Made by a program: the position numbers and the translations under genes
From: Dicyema japonicum
Lineage: Eukaryota > Dicyemida > Rhombozoa > Dicyemidae
NCBI GenBank assembly: GCA_011109175.1
Contig: RDEW01000008.1
Coordinates: 691,954-755,953 of the forward strand
Length of the DNA stretch: 64,000 nucleotides
Reading direction: 5' to 3'
Part shown: piece after piece, positions 46,386 to 57,431 of the stretch
Layout of the letters: every line of letters starts with the position of its first letter
Position numbering within the stretch: the stretch's first letter is position 1
Notes under the pieces: generated by a model
Database searches by the model: none
What the model saw: only the letters and a program-made list of their open reading frames with translations
What the model was told of the DNA's origin: nothing

Positions 46386-46569
46386 GGTACCCACACCAAT
46401 TGATCCCTACATTCGAATCCGGGTCTACACGAGACTTTGTCATCCTCCGGACTTTGATCTCTACAGGACCTGGGACAATCGTAGAAGTGCATACTGGAGT
46501 TGGGACCTACCGGGAGTACCCATACCAAATGTTCCCTACATTCGAATTGGGTTCTACGCAAGACTTTGT
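46386..46569 (+). repeat. Pair of 55-bp direct repeats
   Basis: 46386-46440 and 46515-46569 share CCCTACATTCGAAT and AGACTTTGT with about 80 percent identity, separated by 74 bp. Possibly the remains of a tandem array. Confidence 0.55.
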
Positions 46570-46799
46570 AACCACATTATTGGTCCCTAGAAGGCGGCTT
46601 GGGACTAGACATTAAATATGGTGGCTCTTACTAAGTTGATGAAGAACCATCTAAGTAATATCACCAGGAAAGTCACGTGTAACGAAGTTTAGCTCATCAC
46701 GAAAAGAGATACAGGTTAGACCAGAAAAAAAATTATGATTCCCCCGATCCCTATTAAGAGACGCTTTCAATCTTTGGAATAATCCTGGATCCTCTCCTT

Positions 46800-47331
46800 T
46801 CATCCACTCATCAAGTGGAATCTAGTAACTGAGTGGATCCAAAATAAAATTGAAATTCTCAAGGCCTTTACGCACCCTTCCAGTATCTTCTTTCCTATCA
46901 TTGGAGCTTCTATATAAACAATTTGTTTTACCGAGTATCGAGTAAGCCTCTGCTGCATGGATTGCCCTGCTATCATTATCAGCACAGAGCAAACTGGAAG
47001 TGTTACAAAACCGATGTCTCAGAATATTATTGAGATCGTCGAAAAAAACGCCCAATTCGTTGTCACGGAAAACAATGAATTTCTTACGGAACGCCACCGA
47101 TACCCTCTCAAGATGACAAAGTCTCCTGACCATCCTCTCGGACCGGAAATCAAGCTATATCTCCTTGAGATACGAGAAGGAACCTTCATCATTGTCCAGG
47201 ACTCCACAACTAACCGCAGGAGAAGGCCTGATATTCCAATGGCATCACTTATCTTAGACGATAACTCTTGTTCTCTTGTGATTCCGGGGTTAATAAAAAA
47301 TCGTTTTCTTTCCCTCATTCAAATAAAATAG
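46800..47331 (+). mobile_element. LINE family B, thumb and C-terminal fragment
   Basis: Plus strand reads EILKAFTHPSSIF (compare GTLKTFARSPISS at 36220), then, in another frame, EQTGSVTKPMSQNI and ERHRYPLKMTKSPDHPLGPE, parallel to LEVIQNQCLRIL and SSGNPFEDEFLP of the 34009 copy. Confidence 0.55.
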
Positions 47332-47777
47332 GTTCACACGACTCCGAGAACTGGATTTTTTTACTTCCCATTCAGATTTATGGATGGCTTGAGTGTGATA
47401 TTTGAAGGTATCTTCTTCTAGAACAGAGAACTGGACATGCCTAATTATTCAGTCTTCAAGTGAAAGAAACCTGTGGCTAAATGGAAAGTAACTACCAAAG
47501 GTGAATGTTTACAGGGAATCGTCAGATTTATCTGTTTGATGTAGAAATCGAAGGCGGACCAGGACAAGAAAAGAGGTGGTTTGACTTCTAGTCATCCGAA
47601 GGTGGATCAAATGGAACTTCTCCAGGTAGGAAAGCTTGGTTGATGTTCGGCTACAGATGTCCAGATTTGTAAGCGTAGCCTGAATTTGGTTTCAATAAAA
47701 AATAAATTTATTAATTTTAAAAATATAAATTTCTATTTATTATTATTAAATTAAGAGTTGAATAACCAAAATCGACC
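47332..47777. other. Spacer upstream of CTNNBL1
   Basis: Probable decayed repeat to about 47700, then AT-rich sequence before the start codon. Confidence 0.35.
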
Positions 47778-49434
47778 ATGTGTGACTCAAACGTAATAAT
47801 TATAACCATAATTAGTCATATGAACAAGAAAGTAAAAGAATAAAACTAACAAGCGATAACCCAGATGATTCATACTCTCTCACGGATAATATTCTAAAGA
47901 AAATTCTGTTAAAATTCGAGAAAAGGATTGAAAAAAACCAGGAGATGCGAATAAAATTCCCCGATCAACCATTAAAGTAATTTAATCAATAACACAGATT
48001 TATGGAATCGGAAAGTGAATTAAGTGATGTTATTCAGGAAATGCATGTGATTGCTACTCAACCTGAGTTATTTCAACTCCTTGTTAGCATGGGGACAATA
48101 AAATCCCTCCTTCAATTATTATCCCACAAAAACACTGGTTGAACCCACGTGGATGATCTTTAGACATTTGCGTGTGTGTGATTGACTTGCTTCAAGAACT
48201 GACGGATGTGGACTACGGGAATGACCAATATGAATCTGTCCAGAGTTTAATTGACTCCCTTGTAATCTCACTAATCATTTTCAGATGGAAGGAGAACTTT
48301 TCTCATATTTGTTGAACATTTTGGAAAGATTGGACGAATCTGTGAAGGAAGAGGCCCAGGGAGTTTATAATTCTCTTGGTAGGGGACTTTATTTATTTAA
48401 GGGATCATTGAGAACTTGGTTGATATTCGTGCGGAGGCTGTGCATAGTTGTATTGAGGCTGGAGTAATGAAGTGGATCCTTCAGAGAATCAAGGTTATAA
48501 TATCCTCAAACAGCAGAATAGTGAATTTGACGATAACAAATTGTACTGTTCAGAGATTTTGTCCATAATTATTCGGGAAGATGTGGCAAGAAAAAAGTTT
48601 GGTGTTCTTGGAGGCATTGATATCCTTCTGAGACAATTAGCTGTTTATTATCAATAATATTTAAGTTCTTTAAGAAAAATGATCCCCAATCCCCAGAGGA
48701 ATTCGAGTTTATGGAAAACATCTTTAGTTGTCTCTGTAATGCTCTACTTGTGGGTGAAAACCGTGTGATATTCATGAAGGATGAGGGACTACAACTAATG
48801 AATTTACTGATAAGAGCTAAAAACAAAGCCAGATTCAGTGCAGTTAAGGTGCTCAGTTATTCTATGACATTGTCCCCTGAGGGAGAAGATGCTAGGATTT
48901 GTAATAAATTTGTGGAGGTTTTGGGTCTCCGTTGTATATTCCCATTGTTTATGAATGTGGTTGCCCCAAATCAAATACGAGAACAGGCTATAGGTTGGGT
49001 TTGTGCCTTATTTGTATAGAACACGTGCTTTCTATTATTTTATCATTGTTGAGATGTTGTGAGAAACAGAGTTGGCTAGAGTGATTGCAAAGTTTGAGGA
49101 GAATGACTGTGAGAAGGTTGAGAGACTGATGGAGTATCATTTTGAATATTGGGGGAAAGTGAAAAAACTAAGGGAGAGATCTTGTTTTGAGGATGATGAG
49201 TATTTGCGATTGTTGGAGGGGGGATTATATTCCCTTCAATTGGTGGACTGTATTGTTATTGAGATTTGTTGTGTTTGTGAAGATAAAGTGAAGACAAGGG
49301 TAATGAACCTGTTGAGTGTGAGAGGAGTGGAGATTGATTGTATTAAGAATGTCATTAAAGAATATATCAATAATATTGGAGATGAGGGGTATGACGTAAA
49401 GGGGAGAATGAATAGACTTTGTGACAGTATCTGA
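47778..49434 (+). CDS. CTNNBL1 (beta-catenin-like 1), armadillo-type splicing factor, ten exons
   Basis: Nuclear armadillo-repeat protein bound to the Prp19/CDC5L spliceosome complex. Nine introns (23, 21, 26, 23, 23, 23, 23, 26 and 26 nt) leave an exact 480-residue frame (human 563; the N-terminus is shorter here). A short basic motif (ESKRIKL) near the start may be a nuclear signal. Family blocks: KNQEMRIKFPDQPLKFMESE, LSDVIQEMHVIATQPELFQL, VIDLLQELTDVD, NILERLDESVKEEAQGVYN, DDNKLYCSEILSIIIRED, KDEGLQLMNLLIRAKNKARF, VEVLGLRCIFPLFMN, FEENDCEKVERLMEYHFEYW, NVIKEYINNIGDEG. These run through the whole ARM superhelix. The start ATG 47778 is followed after five codons by the first intron. Confidence 0.94.
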
Positions 49435-50250
49435 TTTTTGTTATTTCCCTTTGTTACCTATTATGAGTCATATTGTTTGCTTATAAGAATTTTTGAAATA
49501 TTTTTGATTTCGTGGCCTGCTTTGATGTCTGTGATAGATGACGTGACAAACTCTGGAACTTTTATTGACCACTAAGTGAAGAACTCTGGAAACATCAAAA
49601 AAACCAAGTTGTGACCTAAGAAAGTGTTGTATGCACGAATGATCCTGCTGGTAATTTTATCCACCCAAAATTGAAAGCAAACTTAAAGACTCATAAATGT
49701 GTTAACTTTGAATAGCGTAAAGTTCCAAATATCATAAGGTTTTGTTAGTTGGTTATACGTTGGCATTTAAGTCAAAAATTCAGATGTACGTCTAACCATG
49801 CATCTCATATGTGTGTGCTTCATGGGGCCAGTTTATCTCTTGGACAAACACCATGTAATTCCAAGCTAGACAAAAAAGGGTTTCTAAGATTACGAAACGA
49901 TATTCACGTTCGCCAGTTAATAGTTCCTCCATCATGCGTTCTTCACTGTTTAAACATATTCCTCTCCATTATGAGATTATACGTGTGTGAGCATTGAAGT
50001 CCTTATATAAAGATAGGGGATGAATAATTTGTCAGCTTATGAATACTTACTGTTTATTAATCGTGATATTCATTATCTGCATCCCAAAAACCGAGATTCA
50101 CAACTACTCAATGCTCCAGTCAGAGTGGACAAATTAGTCTCAGGTGGTGGCGTAATTACTCTCATCTTTCTTTCACTCCATGCAAGCCTCAATAACCAAA
50201 TGCGTTAATTTCTTCAATATTATGTTATTTTCACTTTCTACAGTTCATAT
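49435..50250. other. Unassigned stretch
   Basis: A frame at 49749-49997 contains FLRLRNDIHVRQLIVPPSCV, faintly like the H2C2 region before an LTR integrase, but too weak to call. Confidence 0.3.
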
Positions 50251-50306
50251 GCACATTCGGTTCTTTTTCAATACATGCTTCACGAAATAAGGCTCTAAAT
50301 AAATTA

Positions 50307-52524
50307 TTATTAATAGCACTTTCGAAGAACCAAAAATGTAATTTATTTAATTAAGGTTCCGCTTGTGCGTATTTTTCTTCAGGTTATTTTTTCCACAATT
50401 CTCTTGACCAACTTTTTCCATGCTCCGCGGTTACAGGCAGTTATTCCGAGCGTATCCAGAAAATCTCCAGTTTTCAGCTTATTATTATTACAGCACTTAT
50501 CGCCTTGCCATAATAGTTATAGCAAAGCATGTGCAATACAAGAAACAATGTTATTAGTTAGCCTCTTCCATCCTCCACGGTTACACGCAGTCGATCTCAG
50601 CATGTCCAGATCGTCTCCCGTCTTTAGGCATTTCTTCATCCTTTGGAGGTCTTTGTGCAGCATGATAGGTAGGGTCATCCTTGGTCTGCCACGGAAGCAT
50701 TTGCCCTCGAACATGAAATGGTCCTCCATCGCCACATTAGCCGGGGCAGCAAGATCCATGCGTAGTACGTGACCAAACAGTCTCCACCGGGCGTCAGTGA
50801 TTTCCAGGCTTAGAGGCCTACTCTTGCATTTTTTGTAAATACCGGTATTCGAGATTCTGGCTGGCCACTGCATGCCAAATAATACTCTAAGCTGTTTTCT
50901 GTGGAACCCATCGAGAGCCATTGATTCCGCACCTGTACAGGCCCAAGTACCAGCATTGTATGTCAGTATCGGTTTCACAAATGCATTGTACATGCGTATC
51001 CGCAGATTGACATCTAGTCCTTTCAGCCATCCCTTTTTGAGTTTTCGCATTGCTACTCCTGCAAGTGTTTTCCTTTTGATGATGTCTTCTGTGTCCCCCA
51101 GTAGGGATCCAAGCTTATTAACATGTCGCCAACGTTCATTAAGGATGTTGTCCATTCTTTTGATTTCCGTGATTTCCGTTTTGGCCCGGTTAACGATGAG
51201 GAACCATTCCCCCAGTTTGTCCGGTGCATTTTCCAGCAGATGTGTGAGAGCTTCTGTATCCTCGGATATAAAATCCACATCATCCGCGTATACGACTTCG
51301 TTTATTTTTCCTTCATAGCAAGTTCTTAGATCCTTTAGTGCAGCTTCGAGATATATCACAAATAGTAAGGGGGAGAGGGAGTCTCCCTGAGGAGTGCCGA
51401 TTGTAGTTTTGAATGGTCGGGATAGAGTTCTCCCAATTCGGACTGACAGTTCAGTACTTGAGAGAAGTACTCTGATTATCCGTAGCAATGATTGGTCCAC
51501 AAATTGATGAAGGACAACCATTAGCTTGTGTCGGCTAATGGTGTCGAAAGCTCTTGACATATCGATCCCCAGGATGGTCGTGGCATTTTTGTATCTTTGA
51601 GCCGTTGCACACCGCCACCTGTGGCTCCACAGAATGTCCGCTGTCGACCTTCCTTCACGAAATCCACTATGGCATGCTGATAGGTAATTTCCTGCAGGAT
51701 GTTTTAAGCGGTCCAAAGCAACAGATGCAAGAACTTTTCGTAATGTGTTTAACAATATGACTGGGCGTAGGCTTTCTAGTGGTCCCTTTGGTTTGTTAGG
51801 CTTTTGTATAGGTATCAATGTCCCTTTCCCCAGTGGTAGGACAGAGTTGGATGTAAACATTCCATTTAACAATGTCGCAATGGTTTCGAATAGACGCATA
51901 GGTCCATATTTCAGCAGTTCGGGAGGGATGTTGTCTGGTCCAGCGCTCCTGTGATTCTTTAGCTTACTGCACGCACTCTGAACTTCCTTAGATGTGATAA
52001 TTGTTTCCAGCATCCGCGGTTCTCCGATGAAAGGGGCCAGTTCTTGGCCGTTCGCATTGAACAGTTTTTCAAAATGGGCAGCAATCAATTCGATCTGTTC
52101 GTCTGGTTTTAAGATAAGTTTCCCCTTCCCATCCATAACATGTACTGTCGCTTTTTTCTTTCCTCGCATTAGTCGGACTGCAGCGAACATTTGTGCATTG
52201 TCCTTTAGTTGCTCCAGCTCTCTAAGATGTGATAGGAAGACATCCTTCGAGTGTTCATTATTAAGCTTCATGATTCTTCTCTTGATAATATTTCGTTCAG
52301 TTCGTAGTTTGTTTTTGATATGTATATCCGTCGTGTTTAGACTCTGTATCCATATTTCTCGTTGTTGTTTTGCCAGTAATAAGGAGTCTGGATGGCCAAG
52401 TGACATATTTCCGGTTGTCTGCCGTCTCACTCCAAGGTGGGTGTTTGCGGCAAGGCAAATAATGCTTTTGGTCTGATCCCATAGGTCTTGTATAGTCATA
52501 TTCAGTTTTCAGCTTTCGTCCTAT
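50307..52524 (-). mobile_element. LINE family A insertion into the Merlin left arm
   Basis: A 2.2-kb, 5'-truncated insertion on the minus strand flanked by the 12-nt direct repeat CTAAATAAATTA (50295-50306 and 52525-52536). It holds the intact 660-residue ORF and ends in the family 3' tail (GTGC then TATTAATAAT on the minus strand). The truncation removed the endonuclease. Confidence 0.88.
50517..52499 (-). CDS. Intact reverse-transcriptase ORF of LINE family A
   Basis: A 660-residue frame without stops or shifts, the only intact transposon ORF in the window. It starts in the linker after the missing endonuclease (MTIQDLWDQTKSI). RT: SAGPDN at 185-190, LRPVILLNTLRKVLA from 245, motif A IDMSRAFD at 312-319, motif B TPQGDSLSPLLF at 369-380, motif C VVYADDVDFIS at 402-412 with both catalytic Asp, thumb LGSLLGDTED at 463. 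The C-terminal domain has RWRLFGHVLRMD at 571 and FRGRPRMTLP at 602. The ATG at 52499 may not be a native start, since the element is 5'-truncated. Lack of decay suggests recent insertion. Without the endonuclease it could at most act in trans. Confidence 0.9.
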   Translation of the reverse strand: MTIQDLWDQTKSIICLAANTHLGVRRQTTGNMSLGHPDSLLLAKQQREIWIQSLNTTDIHIKNKLRTERNIIKRRIMKLNNEHSKDVFLSHLRELEQLKDNAQMFAAVRLMRGKKKATVHVMDGKGKLILKPDEQIELIAAHFEKLFNANGQELAPFIGEPRMLETIITSKEVQSACSKLKNHRSAGPDNIPPELLKYGPMRLFETIATLLNGMFTSNSVLPLGKGTLIPIQKPNKPKGPLESLRPVILLNTLRKVLASVALDRLKHPAGNYLSACHSGFREGRSTADILWSHRWRCATAQRYKNATTILGIDMSRAFDTISRHKLMVVLHQFVDQSLLRIIRVLLSSTELSVRIGRTLSRPFKTTIGTPQGDSLSPLLFVIYLEAALKDLRTCYEGKINEVVYADDVDFISEDTEALTHLLENAPDKLGEWFLIVNRAKTEITEIKRMDNILNERWRHVNKLGSLLGDTEDIIKRKTLAGVAMRKLKKGWLKGLDVNLRIRMYNAFVKPILTYNAGTWACTGAESMALDGFHRKQLRVLFGMQWPARISNTGIYKKCKSRPLSLEITDARWRLFGHVLRMDLAAPANVAMEDHFMFEGKCFRGRPRMTLPIMLHKDLQRMKKCLKTGDDLDMLRSTACNRGGWKRLTNNIVSCIAHALL

Positions 52525-52649
52525 CTAAATAAATTAATGAATTTTTTTTGAATATTAGATCTAAAAATAAAAAAATGAACAATGCCGAATTTGTAAATAT
52601 TATTATAAATTTTTTAAATAAAACTTTGAATTTTTTACCGGCTTGTGGG

Positions 52650-53110
52650 GATGAGTGATATAGCTGTTATGCGAAAATATTCTAAACTGAAGGACTACGA
52701 ACTACCACATTCTGAAATGGAGTCAATTGCCTTCTTTCAGGAGGTTTGAATCATCCTGAAAGAAAAGAAATGCCTTAAAAGACATTTGATGATTCTTCTC
52801 CATCAGCGGGAGAATACAACATGGATGTGCGATAAAAGCTGTTGTCGAACTTATAGTTCTGTCAGAAACGTTATAATAAGATAGTATTTTATTTTTAGGT
52901 ACGTGGCTTGAAGGCATGACAGTTTCGTTACAAACCTGTATTGGTTTCATGTATATGTGGAGCTTCGACAGACAAACAATTCGTTTATAAATCTGCAGAC
53001 GAAATTTTATAGACCCAAGAACAGGTGCACATACACAGACTGTTGAGAGGTTCACATATAAATTAAATACGAAAATTTAGAATGTGGGGAAGCGCAAAAT
53101 GCTGCAATAA
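52650..53110 (+). pseudogene. Merlin transposase remnant (IS1595/ISXO2-like)
   Basis: Blocks in order, in shifting frames: LHQRENTTWMCDKSCCRTYS (zinc-ribbon-like N-terminus), TWLEGMTVSLQTCIGFMYMW (family pattern TWF.GS.LPL...F.Y.W), and NFIDPRTGAHTQTVERFTYK (pattern NFVDPETGAHTQ.IE, the DDE C-terminal part). Stops and frameshifts separate them and the middle of the DDE domain is missing. Dead copy. Confidence 0.8.
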
Positions 53111-53939
53111 AAGACAGAGGTACCGCGCGTCACTTCATGGGCTCATATTTTGCAGGTATAAAATACTCCGAGTTATTTTGTAAAATTTTTGTGGAGAAGG
53201 CTAGTGAGCCATTTGGAAAATTCCTTCGATGAATTAACAGATGCGATCGTTAAATATTGTCCACCGTACATCACACTGCGTAGAAACAAGTGACTTATTT
53301 TTGTAATAATGATTTTTTTCGCTAAGGGAATGATTATAAGAATCTATATGAAGCCCATAACGGTTTCTTCTTAGGTAGGTCGGTAATAGCTCAGTTTTGA
53401 CTTTGTTGGTATCCTTTTATTTATTTATTAACCCCGGATACACCGAGAAAGAAGTTAAAGTAAACAACTAATTAAGTGTATCCAGTTTACACTTCTACAG
53501 AAACAGAGACCATCCGGAATCAGCATAAATGGTAAGACGTCCATTACATGCAGTTGTGGAAACCTCTCCAATGGAGTGGGGGAGAGCAAATGATCCTTTT
53601 TCGTGCCGACCTGGCACTGGCGTCACCTAGACAGGTGGATCACATGACGCCACTCTATTAGGAAGAGAGGAGGAACAGACAAGCAAGCAGAAAAATTAAA
53701 CCAATTAACCACGCAGCTCCACATGGCGCCACGCGGCAAATACGCGGCCCAAGTCGTAAAGATTTAGCAATTTATTTAAAAAAATTATAATAATATTTAC
53801 AAATTCGGCATTGTTCAATTTTTTTTAATTTTTTCATTAATTCATTAAAAAAATTTAATTAATTCATTTAGAGCCTTATTTTGTGAAGCATGCATTGCAA
53901 AACTACCGCACATTCCCCTTCTCTTGCTGTCAAAATGGC

Positions 53940-54200
53940 TACCGGCTTAACCTGGAATTCCTACTCAACTTCAACAACATCCGACCTCAGGGATTTGAAT
54001 AGCATCCAACGAATGTCCACTATACATACAGAACGAAAGAAAATCAGGTGGTGTTGGTTGAAGTTTTTCGAAAATGAAAAGCAATTCCTATTTGTCACAA
54101 GATATTTCAAAAAGTTCGTCAAACCCTTCCATGATGCCTCTGGGTTGTGAAAAAAACTTTTTGAAAAAAGATCAGGAAGTGTTGATTAGAATCTCGAAGA
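53940..54200 (+). repeat. Repeat shared with the family B element at 29190
   Basis: The stretch GGTGTTGGTTGAAGTTTTTC (54048) and about 100 nt after it recur, diverged, at 29180-29290. Just upstream, FLNNIRPQGFE-like text resembles LINE coding sequence. Probably the 3' region of a family B element. Confidence 0.45.
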
Positions 54201-54845
54201 TATGCAAAACACATACCTGTTTCAATCTTCATTAAATAAAATTTACTGGTGGTTTGATCGGATAGTCTAATCCTTCACCTCTAACCTTCTCATTTCCCAT
54301 ATTTAGTTAGTAAAGCTCCTTCGCGTAGCCCTAAAACGGTTTCGCTTGAGCCATGCTTACAGTCATCCTCTTCGCCATCTTGTTTCTGGCCCTCATTCGA
54401 ACATCATCCAGGTCATCTGCTGTCACCAATCATTGCCCGTATCTAACAATATATTAGAAAAAATAAGTATGATTCAGATTATCTATGTAATCGTCGTTAA
54501 ATCCATATGTGTAGTCAACCATTCATGCGGTTTTGCATGAGTGGTGAAGAGATGATTTATGGATAACAAATTTGTTAAATCTGAATAATAAAATATTTTC
54601 AGTTTATAAACAATAATAATAACAAAACACTAAATATTATGTTTTAATAAGAAGTTTGAGTTCAGAATGGATAATATTTTTATTATTTCAACCATAAAAT
54701 ATTATTAATAAAATAAATGGCACGCAATGGGAGTCACCTATCAAGCCCAATGTTACGGCAAAAGCCATCACGTCATTCGCCCTTTTTCTTCCCAGCAAGC
54801 CGTCCGATTAACCTGATAAAATCTGACGTGCTCGTGCAAATAAAT
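54201..54845. other. Unassigned stretch
   Basis: AT-rich from 54540, with no exon recognised. Confidence 0.35.
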
Positions 54846-55861
54846 CTATACCATTTCAGGTTTAAAGTGGGTCTTACCAAAAGCAAAGTGGGTCTTACCA
54901 AAATCAAAGTGGGTCTACCAAAAGCAAAGTGGTACTTACCAAAAGCAAAGTGGAACTTACCAAAAGCAAAGTGGAACTTACCAAAGCAAAGTGGTACTTA
55001 CCATAAGCAAAGTGGTACTTGTAGGATATAGACGCGTAATATTTTATCAGTGTGTCTGGTTTTATGTAAAGTCGACTTTTCTCTCTGGGGTGGATCTTTT
55101 GGTGTTTTAGATCCACATCCATACTCTCTGCATTGGGGGGTTTTTGTAGAGAGCCTTCGATAGTCTCGTATATCTATTTGCATTTTCTGTCTTTATGTTG
55201 TTGTCGATCTCTGTGTTCTGCTCTCGTATTTTCCTGATGTTCTTTTCTGTTGGCGATTTTACCATCTTTAGATTATTCCGTTCTCTGATCAGATGTTTCG
55301 TCGTTGTGTTGAAACGTTTTGATGACGTAGGTTGTCTCCCCATAGGAATGTACTTCTTTTTCGCAGCGTTTATAATGGAGTTGAACTAATTTCACTCATT
55401 TCACTAATTGTTCGACGGAGGGAAAAGTGAGGAAATTTAATAGTCCATTACAATTATCGACGTATTCTTTGAATCCTCTCCAATTCACAAGGCTGAGTTT
55501 GTTATCGTTGGGTATTGTCCTTTATCCGTGACCTCGTTTTGAACTCCAAAAATATTGGATTGTGGTCACTCCTGGGGTCATACTTCACTGACCAGTCAAT
55601 AAGAGGGGCCACTGATAAAATATTACGCGTCTATATCCTACAAGTACTACTTTGCTTTTGGTAAGTACCACTTTGCTTTTGGTAAGTTCCACTTTGCTTT
55701 TTGGTAAGTTCCACTTTGCTTTTGGTAAGTTCCACTTTGCTTTTGGTAAGTACCACTTTGCTTTTGGTAAGACCCACTTTGCTTTTGGTAAGACCCACTT
55801 TGCTTTTGGTAAGACCCACTTTGCTTTTGGTAAGACCCACTTTAAACCTGAAATGGTATAG
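54846..55861. mobile_element. Element with long inverted arms built of 21-bp tandem repeats
   Basis: Left arm 54846-55050 and right arm 55612-55861 are inverted copies. Each starts CTATACCATTTCAGGTTTAA, continues as 8 (left) or about 10-11 (right) copies of a 21-bp unit (core AAAGCAAAGTGG, then GTC, TAC or AAC, then TTACCA) and ends with GGATATAGACGCGTAATATT. Variant units appear in the same outer-to-inner order in both arms. The 560-bp centre holds LINE sequence rather than a transposase. The design resembles foldback or Galileo-type elements. No clear target duplication seen. Confidence 0.75.
55051..55611 (-). mobile_element. LINE endonuclease end and linker inside the inverted arms
   Basis: Minus strand reads LIDWSVKYDPRSDHNPIFLE (endonuclease SDHNPI block with its catalytic His), then out of frame RFNTTTKHLIRERNNLKMVK and NIRKIREQNTEIDNNIKTEN, the basic linker before an RT. 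It differs from families A and B. The RT is absent. Confidence 0.6.
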
Positions 55862-57431
55862 ACATCTCGACGGAGATCGGCTGGAAAACGACCCTGCCGT
55901 GGTCGCTGTGGAACCCACGTGCAATGATGACTTAAGCAAATTCCCATTAGAGAAAGTGTTAGTGCATTAAGAATCCCAAGCAAGATACCTCCCTTGGCTC
56001 CATGGTATGGTTTTCACCAACGAATTCCAGATGGCAAGTAGTCCTTGATTATCAGAATTTTATTTTTATTGTGGTAACCCTAAATTTCTAGCGTAATTTC
56101 CAGCGTGATTCATTATTTTTTGTAATGACTTTTTACAAAGGTTATTTGAAAGCAAGAAAAATATTAAAAATTCAAAGAATTGTTCGACTCCGATTGGGAA
56201 AATATGGACTGTAGGAATGGCAGAACTTAAAAAATAGCTAATAAAATTATTATTTGAACTTTTTGGATAGGCGAGATACAAGTAGCGGTGGGTCACGTGA
56301 CATAACATTCAAATCATTTATTCAAACGAAATTAGTTGCAACTATAAATGACTCAGCACACATTCCTCTTCATTTTATGAAAATTTTAAAGACTTACAAC
56401 AAAAGAATCAAAGATACCGGAGATAGCTAAAAATCCTTAACTCTTACTATTTTATTTGAATCTTTGAGGATACCAGGGGTTCTAAGTGAATTCATCGCCA
56501 TTTGGTCAAAGTAAAGAAAACTTATTATCTCAGACAACTTATCAGAACATTGATGAACTATGTCGTTTCTGTCAGCAATTCCTGTTTATCAAGCTTGGAA
56601 GAATACAAATTTATGTCTTAGGAACAATCACTGACTGTCTATAACTATTACAAATTACCACATACGCTGGGAATCAACAATTCTCCCAATCAGGGATGCT
56701 TGACGATTCTCGGTCTACAATTCTTTGACAAATGTAAAACTTTGGACCACACGACTCACTGCCTTTGATTTTCAACAAATAAGAGGAGAATCATACCATC
56801 GGTGACACAGCTTGCACTCTTCGAAGCATTCCGGTGACTGAACCTTCTCAGTCTGGCCATGAACGCAAACTACACTGTTCTCTATTGAGGACAGAGTCTT
56901 CGTGAGGTAAGGCACAGTTTCACAAAACTTTCGTGCAGTCTGAAATAAAGAGAGGCAATCAAAACGTCTTCCTATTTATTCGTGGAATACCAAAATATAA
57001 GAGTTAATGGTAATGATTTTTTCTTATAAAATTAGAAAACTGATCCTCTCAAATCCAATAATTTGGAAAATATAATATACTTAACCAGTCCCGATTGCAA
57101 GAGGGAATGATGCATGATTGTTTCAATGTAGGTTAATTAACATCAAATTAAATATGACACATAAATACTATTTAATATGCAAATTGGTAAAGCAAGACAA
57201 ATTTGCTATAGTTTGACAGATGAATCGAGTAATTCCCTAGAGTGATATAGTGGGATAACAAAATAAGTCTTTTTCTTAGGAAAATTACTTATTTCCAGTT
57301 GAAACATGACCACTTAAATCTTTGGCGGTGAGTTCTCTTTCATTACCTCAAAACAAATTTTGTCAAAACAATCGGGAGATAAATTTGACTTAAGGCAAGA
57401 TAGGTCAAAAAATATAATAAAGTCATAAAAA
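55862..57431. other. Unassigned stretch with one exon-like segment
   Basis: A minus-strand segment at about 56940-56793 follows a TTTCAG acceptor, is open for 49 codons, and is Cys-rich (TARKFCETVPYLTKTLSSIE, then CFEECKLCHR), ending before a GT. It looks like a real exon of a gene downstream of SERINC, but I could not extend or name it. Confidence 0.35.

Larger units (their letters stand above)
50251..53915 (+). mobile_element. Merlin DNA transposon with 8-bp target duplication, interrupted by a LINE
   Basis: GCACATTC at 50251-50258 and 53908-53915 flanks the element, matching the 8-9 bp duplications of Merlin/IS1016. Inverted ends start GGT (50259) and finish ACC (53907). The right arm is about 137 bp; the left arm is the same sequence split by a LINE at 50307-52524. 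Outer arm parts (50269-50306 against 53859-53897) match with 3 differences, inner parts (52576-52623 against 53771-53817) with 1. Without the LINE the element is about 1.4 kb, the usual Merlin size. A decayed transposase is listed separately. Confidence 0.88.

Noticed and set aside
50872-52476. Plus-strand ORFs of 148 and 160 residues
   Set aside because: Shadows of the intact reverse-transcriptase ORF on the opposite strand.
50266-53897. Reading the 38-nt inverted repeats as ends of a LINE-specific hairpin
   Set aside because: The LINE is bounded by its own 12-bp direct repeat inside the arm, and the outer repeats belong to the Merlin element, which has its own 8-bp duplication.
54855-55045. 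Regularly spaced repeats as a CRISPR array
   Set aside because: Units are contiguous, with no spacers, and the genome is eukaryotic.
55585-55983. Apparent repeat proteins (KSKVGLTKSKV and LLLVSTTLLLV types) around 54717-55122 and 55585-55983
   Set aside because: They are translations of the 21-bp tandem units in several frames and on both strands. The unit length is a multiple of three, so it stays open by chance.
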